This document shows, in pieces, positions 1 through 8,500 of a DNA stretch of 12,998 nucleotides. Position numbers and translations under genes: made by a program. The notes beneath the pieces were generated by a model. It had not been told where the DNA came from, did not search any database, and saw only the letters and a list, made by a program, of their open reading frames with translations. Source of the DNA: Echinococcus granulosus (Eukaryota > Platyhelminthes > Cestoda > Cyclophyllidea > Taeniidae); the NCBI RefSeq assembly GCF_000524195.1, contig NW_020170484.1:75296-88293 (forward strand), in the 5' to 3' direction. Position 1 is the first letter of the stretch; each line of letters begins with the position of its first letter.

Positions 1-439
1 CGATGCGGTATGATAGGTCAGGACAGAATATGGTGAGATCGGATGGGATAGGAGGAAGATGGCATCCCCAAGTGGTAAGCATCACATTTCTTTGACTCTA
101 GACAAGCCGACTGGAACATTAATTCAGCAGAATTGGAAGCGGCTGGGGTTAGGTGGCTTGCTGCCTCCTAGAGAAAAAGTTTTTTACTAAACTACTAATA
201 TGGAATCAAAAACAGCAGACAAGAGCTTCAACAGATGACGATTCGCCATCCTACTTTGTGATGGCAATTACCCCGACAAATAAATAGTTCAGGAGTCATT
301 TAATCTATTTCTTTTTCAGCACAAACTTATTTGGTTAACCTACACGAACTCTGTGAATGAGATATTACAGACCACTATGCTTGTCGCCTTCTGACAAGCA
401 GGAGAGAGCACTGCCCAGTGACTAGCAATGTCCACAAAA

Positions 440-469
440 TGTCAATCATTATTTCAGTGCTAATTGACA
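440..469 (+). promoter_or_regulatory. paired TALE/homeodomain-like composite sites
   Basis: TGTCAATCA (440-448) is the reverse complement of TGATTGACA, the known PBX-PREP/MEIS composite consensus core. TAATTGACA (461-469) is its one-base variant in inverted orientation, with ATTAGTAATTAG just after. Three more copies lie at 2302-2310, 2952-2960 and 4247-4255. Binding is inferred from the motif only. Confidence 0.25.
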
Positions 470-1676
470 TAGAAATTAGTAATTAGAAGGAAGACACTGA
501 GACTACATCTCCTTACTTTCTTATAAAACCTCACGATTTCACTCCGCGTTCACTAATTCCCCATCCACCTTTCAAATCAAGGCTTTAATGACTTGTCTCG
601 TCTCCTTTTACTAATTACCTTGATGGGTAACTAGATGTGGGAGGTGGTTAGATTAGGTAGGCCAAACACAGCAAGCTTGTGTTTGATTGCGAGCGAATTC
701 TCCACCTCAATTGGCGATAGTCCCTTCCCTAACAAATTCCTTTCAGAAATAATTCAAACACATTTTTTTTTCATAAAATCATTCAAATTTATTGAAAAGC
801 CTGTCTATTTCCGCGATTTTAGCTTCTCTTGTAATATAAGGATAATTTTGCCCCTCTCCGCAAAACGCTCAAAGAATGAATCACAACTGCCTGCCTTGTC
901 TTCCACATAGAATGAAAATGCAGGTATTTGCCGTCGGGGCATAATTTCCGTCTTGTTGTAAAGGACTCGGAAAATACCTTATTATAAATGTCACATTCTC
1001 CTGCCTTTTCATTGGCTCGTGATTTACTGGATGCTGGGAAGGAAATAAAGTCCCCTTTCCCCTCTCCTCCCAGCCCCTCTCTATGCCGAAAGGCTATACC
1101 CTACAAACAATACCCCTTGTATCAATATACACCCCAAAATAGGGTAAAATTTAATTATGTATTCAGCGGATTTTGGAAATTATTACTAAAGATAGCCAAA
1201 GTGGGCCATAAAACGGAACCTTAAAATACCGACAAGGAAGTAGGAGGAGGATATAAAAATTACATTATTTATGCGTTGATTGGGTTCCAAGAGGAATAAA
1301 TCGGCAGAAATAAATCAGCTCGACTATCAAGAAGAATGAATTAATATGTAATGAGAAGAGGTTTGGCGATGCGCAACAAAACTTACAGTAATTTTGTAGT
1401 GGTAGAGGATCGTGACCATGAATGCGATTTTTCATAAGGTTCTCGGTTGATTGGACCCTGAACCGGTGGTTCATCATCTCTAAAATCATAAGGGAGAAAT
1501 CATTTTTAGGGTGGAAATTAAAGAAACTCGCCTTTGTCTGATTGAAAAAGAAACTAGACGTTGAAATTTGGAAAACAAAACAAACACTTTATTACAATCC
1601 GCTATTGCCTTTAGGCTAACACATTCACTGCCTCTGACATACATGTGATACGCTAATTTCCTCATCTACGCCCAGC

Positions 1677-1692
1677 GTCACATATATGTGAC
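1677..1692 (+). repeat. 16-bp perfect palindrome
   Basis: GTCACATATATGTGAC is identical to its reverse complement. A degenerate relative, TGACATACATGTGATA, lies about 40 nt to the left. It resembles a dimeric transcription-factor site or cruciform seed. One such palindrome is only mildly unexpected in 13 kb. Confidence 0.6.
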
Positions 1693-2378
1693 ATGGGCTC
1701 TTCTATCAATTCATGCTAAGCAATTTCACCGAATCTTGTCATAAACTGATGTATAATGACGCTTCTGACCTATGAATGATCGTAAATCAAATCAGTGACT
1801 TCAAAACATCTGCCGAATGCAAGAAAAAATTAACCAATCAACATGCGAAATGGTACGTTGACCTTTCCACTTTCCCTAAGAATCGACCTTAACATCGGGC
1901 TGTTAGTGTCTTCTAGTCGTCTAGCAAAATATCCATTATGTATGGCAATTGTGAAGCAGATTTGTGGAGCCATTTACTTTTTAATGCCCGCAGAAGTGAC
2001 TCGGTGAGAAGTGGTTGACGTCTTGAAGGCGTCCAACGTCCCAGACACGCAACAAAAGCGGTGTCAAAATCCAATCAGTCTTTAGTGACCTTCGACATCT
2101 CGTCATGCATTGGGATAATTGGTAAAGGGGGGCAAGACAGGTTATTAGAGCCTCGATATGAAAGGTGGATAGGAAATTAGAGAACGTTAAGTGAAATCGT
2201 GAGACCAGATTTCCTTTCTTGTGCTATAAGAAAGCAAGAAGACGATGCCTAAAAATAGTACCTTTAATTATTAATTTCTAAGTCAACTAGTACCGAATTA
2301 GTAATTGACACTTCGTAGACATTGCTAATTGATGAGTAGAGCTTTCTCTCTTTGAAGTGTAGTTCCTATATTTCCCTT

Positions 2379-2568
2379 TCATTTCATTTTTGAAGTAAAG
2401 GCTACGTTTTGAGGCGCGAGATATGAGAACATGGGTTGCGGTGTATTGTAGGAAGAAGACACTCTTCCCATCGACGATTGACTATGCCTAGCTGTTCTGG
2501 CTTTCGACGTTGAAGAAGGGAGAAGGAGCGAAAGAGGATTTCCTTGCAAGCTTTCGTGTTCTAGAGTC
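2379..2568 (-). CDS. possible RILPL terminal exon, Ser-rich tail
   Basis: An acceptor-like sequence (CCACCAAGCTACAACTACAG|GACTC) leads into an open frame of 62 codons ending in TGA. Its phase exactly fits the phase-2 donor of the RH2 exon, so the join reads YRRAGTLEHESLQGNPLS. The peptide is Ser/Pro/Asn-rich (SSTSKARTARHSQSSMGRVS, then SSYNTPQP), consistent with the unstructured tails of RILPL proteins. I cannot see the family's usual K-x-L-F-x-F-F motif in this frame. The intron would be about 2.8 kb, and no AATAAA lies close downstream (the nearest on this strand is at 1593-1588). The phase match alone has a one-in-three chance of being accidental. Confidence 0.27.
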
Positions 2569-2668
2569 CTGTAGTTGTAGCTTGGTGGTCTACCTATCCA
2601 CATGGCAGTTGTGCATGCTAGGCGGCCTTCACCAAGTGAGCGGTAAACGGTGGGCAGGCAAATCTGTC

Positions 2669-2700
2669 CCCACCCGCACCCACACGCGCACACACCAACA
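2669..2700 (+). repeat. CA/CCCA-rich simple repeat
   Basis: An imperfect run of CACCC, GCACC and CACA units, almost purely C and A on the plus strand with a few G's. It lies just upstream (in minus orientation) of the possible last exon. Confidence 0.65.
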
Positions 2701-2818
2701 GCCAGTCAGACAGGCACAGACGGGATAGTTTTCCACGAACGAGGTGTTGCGTGTCTTAGAGGTGTTGGATAGGATGGATGACATGCTCTGCGGTATAACA
2801 GTCATTACTTTTCACGAG

Positions 2819-2850
2819 TCATTCATTCAGTCACTCAGTCGGTCAGCCAC
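2819..2850 (+). repeat. degenerate 4-nt repeat (NNTC)n
   Basis: The sequence reads TC ATTC ATTC AGTC ACTC AGTC GGTC AGCC, a clear 4-nt period that decays into ACCA/GCCA units to the right. It is an old tetranucleotide microsatellite. Confidence 0.6.
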
Positions 2851-4308
2851 CAACCAGCCAGGCGGGTAGTCAGTGGAGCATTTAGGCGGCAGACAATGTG
2901 AAGTGCGTGCAGGGAAGAAGTGAAGAGCACCAAATTGGTGGGTGCTAAATCTAATTGACAAATATTAATACATGGCATGCGGAGCATGTGGATTTGCTCA
3001 ACTCCCATGACTCCTGTTTCGTAATCAATGTTGGCGTAAACCAATTGTTTTATCCCTCCTCTCCTTTCCGTCTCACTTTCCTTACACTCACGCCAGCCAC
3101 TGATGAAAGTTTCCACACGTCATTCACCTACTATTTTAAGCAATGGTAACAGCTCTTTGCCATCTTCTTCTTCTTTAATTGATGCTAAATTCTAGTCAAA
3201 AGGTCGATGGTAAGATCCGCTCCTACGTACTGCACTTCCTCAAAATACTTCTGTATTCTGAAACACACCCATCCACAAGGCTCTTTCCGTTATGACAGGT
3301 TCCGCCCACATCCTGCTGTACTGGTTGCCTCTCGATTAACCCCCAATTCTCACTCACAGTTGATGGTAAGATGGATGCCACGGGAGAGGTACCCACCGAA
3401 AACACTCAGGACAAAATTACAAAGCGTTACACAGCTCCTTTGCATAACCTCGTAAATCAACCCTCACGTCGAATGCTTCGCATGCTACTGCACATCTAGT
3501 TGTTACAATACATTTATAGCAGTACTTGATCACTACACGTGAGATAATTTAAATGTCAGATGACACCTCCCATCCAAATTGTTCATTAGTGTTGCTGAGG
3601 CAACCACGCTACTGCAGCCTTAAATGCCAAAGCACACCCAATGAACACTTTTGTATCAAAAAATGGACAGCAAAGTGGCTGCTTATTTCCTCTTTTATAA
3701 TAAGCTTGGGATAAATGACTTTGTCTTAGCGAATTATGCGGCCCTTTTGCCGCTTTGGTGGTACAAAAATTAGCGACATTTAAATGGAAGGCTTTTAAGC
3801 AGAGAGGTGTAAAGTGAATGTAAGTACATTCCACGTTTTTTGGAGGAAAATAAATGGAGAATAGAGCCAAGCTCGAAAGTTACTACCACCAAACGCCTTA
3901 GGTGCAAGTCTTGAGTGAGTGTGACAAGAAAGGTAAATAAAATGACAACATTGATAACAGTACTCCTTGGTTTGATGCTGTCCTCCAATTATTTGTGGAA
4001 AAAAGTGGGAAATTAGTAGGTAAAAGTAGGGATTAATTCAAGCAAATGATGAGCAGCGGAGCCACTAAGTGATGCTCCTTTAATCACCAAAACCAACATC
4101 CTGGGAAATACGGAAATAGGAACATGGGAAATGCACCTCACGCATTGCAGAGGATCTCCCAACTCAAACAAAAAAGAGGAGATTTTTTACTGGGGATCAC
4201 CCTCTGCTTTGTTTGATTGGTCTCACATTTGCCGGTTGGTGTGAAATGTCAATTAATGCACTTTTCTCCCTAAATCAGTTACTACCGTGGATGACTTTAC
4301 CTCCGCCT

Positions 4309-4329
4309 TCCACCTCCGATGGAGGTGGA
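4309..4329 (+). repeat. hairpin, 9-bp perfect stem, 3-nt loop
   Basis: TCCACCTCC, loop GAT, then GGAGGTGGA. The arms are exact reverse complements and GC-rich, so the stem would be stable on either strand. It lies in the putative last intron or 3' flank; no function can be assigned. Confidence 0.7.
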
Positions 4330-4870
4330 CAAAACGAGGACGGATTTCTGCCTCCGTAATTGAGTCTGTTATTTGGAAAGCAAACTTTTCTGACGCGATA
4401 AAACTTTGATTTAAGGAAGGAGGAAGAGAAAAGGGCTGATGTAACCCCATTAACCCCTGATAGATGTAGACCTCAAATCCTTTTGTTTGTTCCTTCCAGA
4501 GGTCAGCTCTTCCATCAATGTCCCAGCAGATTCGCCATCAACAGAGGGATAGGAAAAGGATAAACAGAAACGCAAAGCGGGGAGCGCTCTCAAATCACTT
4601 TTGTCTGAAAGATCTCCTTATAACTCGTATTTACCAAAGATATTGTCTTGTTTTGATAAGTTCCTTTAAGCTTTTCAGAATGATGTCAGGAAGCTGAAAG
4701 TATAGCTATTTTTACAGAATCACCAAGAAAAAAAGTGACTTTCAATCACGTTTTGAAATGCTTTGAAAGGAAAGGCCGGGTAAATTATGGAAACAAGAAA
4801 AGAGGTTTGTTTTTTGACGTACTGTAGTAGAGTGGCATTTGTTTTTGTCGATAGCATTAAATGGTAATTT

Positions 4871-4876
4871 TTTATT
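4871..4876 (-). terminator. candidate AATAAA poly(A) signal
   Basis: The minus strand reads ACAATAAAAAAT about 430 nt past the stop at 5309. It would serve the unspliced version of the RH2 exon. AATAAA is frequent by chance, so it only keeps that alternative open. Confidence 0.15.
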
Positions 4877-5375
4877 GTCCTCAAGTCAGCCTTCATGATG
4901 GTAGCGACTGCTACAATCTGAATGGAATGACGAGCAAGGTACTCAAGATGCTGTAGGAATGAGACTTCGAGAAGCCACTTTTGCTTCAGAAAAGTGCACT
5001 GGCTGTAGCTTATGGCTCAACAACAAGCAATGCTACTGAAATGCATCTATTCAGTAGAGATTATCAGCTAGCAGGATGACAGATACAATATAGTGATTTT
5101 TGCTAATTATCTCATTACCATTGACTTTAGAATTTCCGTTCTTGTGCTGAAAAAGAATCGAGTAATTTTTTCGGTTGAGTTCGCACAAGCTCTAGACAAG
5201 ACGAGAATGGTGACTGTGGATATCAATGCGTGGATATTTATGATCACGTGCAAATTTACCTCCCCAGGGGTGAGACAAAGCTCTACCTTTCACCTCTCTT
5301 CTGTTAACTCACAGTTCGTCGAAGGCTTGAGTAAACCAAACAGGAATTCGATGGTAGAGGAAAAAACAAACCCAC

Positions 5376-5587
5376 CCAGCACGACGATAGACATCCAAAT
5401 AATCCCGAAATTGAATGATTTTCGACTCCAACTGCATGCATTCAAGAAGAATTTGACGCAATTCATCACAAGTGAAGCAAGGCGACGACGCAACCGTCAA
5501 CAGTCCGCCAGGAGTGTCACTTTTGGCAACCAATTTGTCATCCGTGTTCAACAACTTCATAAAATCACTCTGCTTGATCTCATCCTC
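5376..5587 (-). CDS. RILPL1: RILPL exon 5: RH2 (Rab-binding) domain
   Basis: The acceptor is excellent (TTTTTATTTTGTTTCTGACAG|GAGGAT). The frame joins in phase 0 to the previous exon and reads EDEIKQSDFMKLLNTDDKL, a Gly/Ser/Thr linker, then SSPCFTCDELRQILLECMQL and ESKIIQFRDYLDVYRRA. This is the RH2 helix hairpin: F-T-x-x-E-L-R, then L-x-E, then L-x-S-K, exactly as in RILPL1/2. Family role: a four-helix dimer binding the switch/interswitch face of Rab8/Rab10/Rab36. Two vertebrate arginines just before F-T are Ser and Cys here. The likely donor is GCTGG|GTGGGT (phase 2). If unused, the frame runs 22 codons further to a stop at 5309, ending FTQAFDEL. Confidence 0.9.
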
Positions 5588-8500
5588 CTGTCAGAAACAA
5601 AATAAAAACGCCTTACTTTATTTCGTAGTACACATTTTAGGGATTAGATGGCAAAAAAAGACTAAGAAAAAGGGTTTTCGTTGAGAAATCGAATTGGCTC
5701 TTGAGACAAATCTTCGAAAAGGCTTTTACTTTGGAGAAATAATACTAGAATATGAGAACAAGTTATTAAGACTTCTATTTAGAAAACTCATCTGACGTTA
5801 AGAGAAGACCAACTATTGCCATATACCATAGGAATGAAAGGATTCTTTTCACCATAATAATTTATGCTGATCAAACGATTTCTTAAAATATGGCACAAAT
5901 TATTTAGTTTACAGTTAATCAAATTGGAGCCACCGCACATTAAAACACCTCGAAAAGTGGTTCGTTGCCTATTGTAGAAGTGCTGCGGCTAATGTTGTCC
6001 AACTAGTGTTTAGTAAAATCGTTAGTGAAAAAACCCAGCGAGGACTTGAGATTCTTCCAAGATTAAGGCAAAGACAATGGCGGACTGATTTTGGCGTTAA
6101 TTATGCATTATCGTTGGAAGTGTTTGAAGACCACCGCACAAACAACAAAAGCCGCTGTTTTGCCGACACGCAATGTTTAAACAGCGGCAGCGAACGGCGA
6201 AAAAGAGACACGCGATTTCTACTACAGAAAGCTCCGACTTGTTGGCAATACAAAGTAAAATGCCAACGCTTGTTTTACAAATATGAGAAGCTTGAGCTAT
6301 CCAGCCAGATTGGTAGCAGCCATAAATAAAGATTTTCACCCTGTAAACGGAACTAAATGATGGACAATTAAAAGGCCGAACCACTTTTCCGAAACTCAAG
6401 CCCCCTTTTAAATGGCGTTTTTTCCGTGAAATTAAGTAATCTAAAAACGTTACTAATGAAAAAAAATGGACCACCTGGGAAGAGCCCCCACGCCCGAGAA
6501 AACTATATGTTTGAAATTACCTGGCCAAAGGAAAAAAAGAATTCACGCCTAGAGCACATATTGACCGGCTACCCTAATGGGTGAAATGCTATAACTCATT
6601 AAAGTAGAAGGTAAAAAACTGCCGGTTCAAAATGTTATATTTAAAGGTCACATCGGTCTAAGAAGTAGATTTGATTTACAAAAACAAAAGTCGGATTTGA
6701 GTTAAAATAAGCCGCACCCTACTACATGTAGTGAAAAAAAGCGGGAATTCGAAGCAGTAGAGCAAGTGATCTAATTTCTCAGCTAAATACTTGTCTTTTC
6801 GTAAAAAGATAAACCCAATCTACTTCACACTCGATGCGCAAACATGAATGTGGCTACAGGCCAAACGAGTTGAATCGATGCTCCAATCCTATTGGCCGAA
6901 GATAACCTGGACTCAACGAAGAGGTGGGCGTTTGAAAACGGTTTGCAAATATTTGCTAATCCGGTTACCAAACATTATTCGCTAGCTGACTATTGGAACG
7001 TCCTGAATAATTTAAGGGATTTTATGGTTATATGATGTATATTGACGAATTAAAGTCCGCTTCAGGCACTTGCCTAATGACAACGAAAAAGGAGAATACA
7101 ACGCAACAGCATTACCATGAAATATTCAAGTTTTTATCTTTTATGCGTGTTCCGCCCGTCTAATAGCTAACGTGTCTCGGGTTTTTATGCCGTTTTTCCG
7201 CACACGCACACACACATGGAATAAGCCGACAAATAACACCCGCGACCGCAATCTCCCAACTACGTCTACTGCACGCCATGCCATTTCGCCCCAAAATTAG
7301 CGTCCAATTTGATAATACACGCCATTAATAAACGGTTTATAGTTATGGCCACAAATTACGACATGAGTTGTTACCCGAACAACCTAAATTGAAACGCTTG
7401 TAAAGGTAATCATTATTACAATTTTGTGTAAAATCTCCACAAGTCAAACACCTGAAAATTACATTCCTATTCTCTTTTAAATGGCTAAACGTTTCTTTGT
7501 TTCAAGCAAGCCCTGACGAAAAAAATATATTGGCGCAAATCACATTACTCAAGAGTAATTACTGAAATAGGCATACTAAATCACTTCTAAAACATTTGGT
7601 ATTGTTTTGAAACCTCAAGTTCTAAAATAGGGTTTACAAAAACTGCTTTTGGAGCAAAAAGAAGGGAAAAAGCCGATGAAGTATACGATAAGGCGGCACT
7701 TCCCAAGAATACGAAGGAAGGGGAATTTAACGCACCATAAAGAATAGCGTAGTAAGAGATCTCATCACACGCGACCACCCATACATTCCCCGCCCCATCT
7801 GTTTCGCTTAAGAAATTCAAAGTCAATTAACCAAGTGGCGAGGAAAGCTTTAAAATGTAAACCCGTTCTTCGTTTTTAATTTGCGAATAAGGTAAATGAA
7901 TTACAGAATCGAGGCCAGAATAATCAATATAATGAGAAGATTAGTCGACAAGAACTCACAGTATGAGGCGAAATAGCACTGAGTTCGCGACGCATTGACG
8001 TTGTCATCAAGGTATTGTCCTCTTGACAGATGGCGGATGAGGGGCCAATATGCCGTCTAATTTCCTCAATGAGGACTCGCTTAGCACGGAGGCGCGTTTC
8101 CAGTCCTTTAATCTCACCAGCAAGAAAAGCCACCACCCCATTAGTTAAATCAGCATCTGTCGAGGTTCCATCGGAAGGAAGCAGTCGAAGCCGTGTTCCC
8201 TTGGCACTCAGGTGAGCCATGCGTTCGGCCTGAAGCTTCATCTAAATAAAGCAAAACATTTCTACTGATATGTTTTCAATAACGTCACTATCATCAACAA
8301 AAACCGCACTGACGGCGTCGAGGTCGATCGTCCTCTGGGCGAGAATCCGTCGTTGCGAGCGCAATTCCACCTTTTGAGCATCAATAACATCTTTGAGACG
8401 TCGGAGAAGGCTCACCTCCTCATTATGTTGGGATGCTAAGTTATTTACAAAATCGGATAGCAAAATACAATCACAGAATTCAACTGTAGGAAATCTACAT

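Larger units (their letters stand above)
1..2378. other. non-coding region left of the possible last exon
   Basis: No coding segment, RNA gene or element is supported here. Open frames of 74-91 codons exist but start mid-composition, lack splice context and look random. Contents of note are homeodomain-like TAAT clusters (440-486 and 2297-2332) and the 16-bp palindrome at 1677-1692. Confidence 0.6.
2569..5375. other. putative last intron or 3' flank of RILPL
   Basis: The region starts at the GTGGGT donor after RH2. It is AT-rich with simple repeats (2669-2700, 2819-2850), a hairpin (4309-4329), two TAATTGACA motifs and one AATAAA on the minus strand. I found no further family-like exon, including the expected K-x-L-F-x-F-F tail, but an exon under about 40 codons could be missed by eye. 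Confidence 0.5.
5588..7959 (-). other. intron 4 of RILPL gene (2,372 nt)
   Basis: The intron is bounded by ACT|GTGAGT and TTTCTGACAG|GAG, both strong. It is mostly AT-rich without coding character. Notable contents are a more GC-rich, stop-poor patch at about 6006-6474 with a 10-bp-stem inverted repeat (6151-6188), a 12-bp palindrome ACTACATGTAGT at 6721-6732, and a short CA microsatellite at 7201-7216. I see no RNA gene. Confidence 0.8.

Noticed and set aside
2835..3116. 93-codon minus-strand frame
   Set aside because: Runs through the degenerate TC tetranucleotide repeat; no splice context or family match.
3586..3988. Overlapping 94- and 72-codon minus frames
   Set aside because: Random composition and stacked frames; tried as RILPL tail exons without a match.
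4253..4450. Minus frame considered as the missing RILPL tail exon
   Set aside because: Its best acceptor (CTATCAG) joins in a phase that hits a TAA at once; no K-x-L-F motif.
5093..5605. 170-codon open frame on the plus strand, the longest on that strand
   Set aside because: Starts at GTG, spans the RH2 exon antisense, and owes its openness partly to that exon's codons. No family resemblance.
6097..6474. 125-codon minus-strand frame in intron 4
   Set aside because: GTG start, Cys/Phe/Ile-rich random composition, overlaps an equally random plus frame; not continuous with RILPL in phase or sequence.
6615..6640. GGTTCAAAA resembling a tRNA B box or SINE promoter
   Set aside because: No A box at the right spacing, no cloverleaf stems and no tail repeat.
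7201..7216. CA repeat considered as a possible CRISPR or satellite unit
   Set aside because: Plain dinucleotide run; no spaced direct repeats anywhere in the window.
7587..7826. 79-codon minus frame near exon 4
   Set aside because: TTG start, hydrophobic random composition, and lies inside an intron with strong flanking sites.
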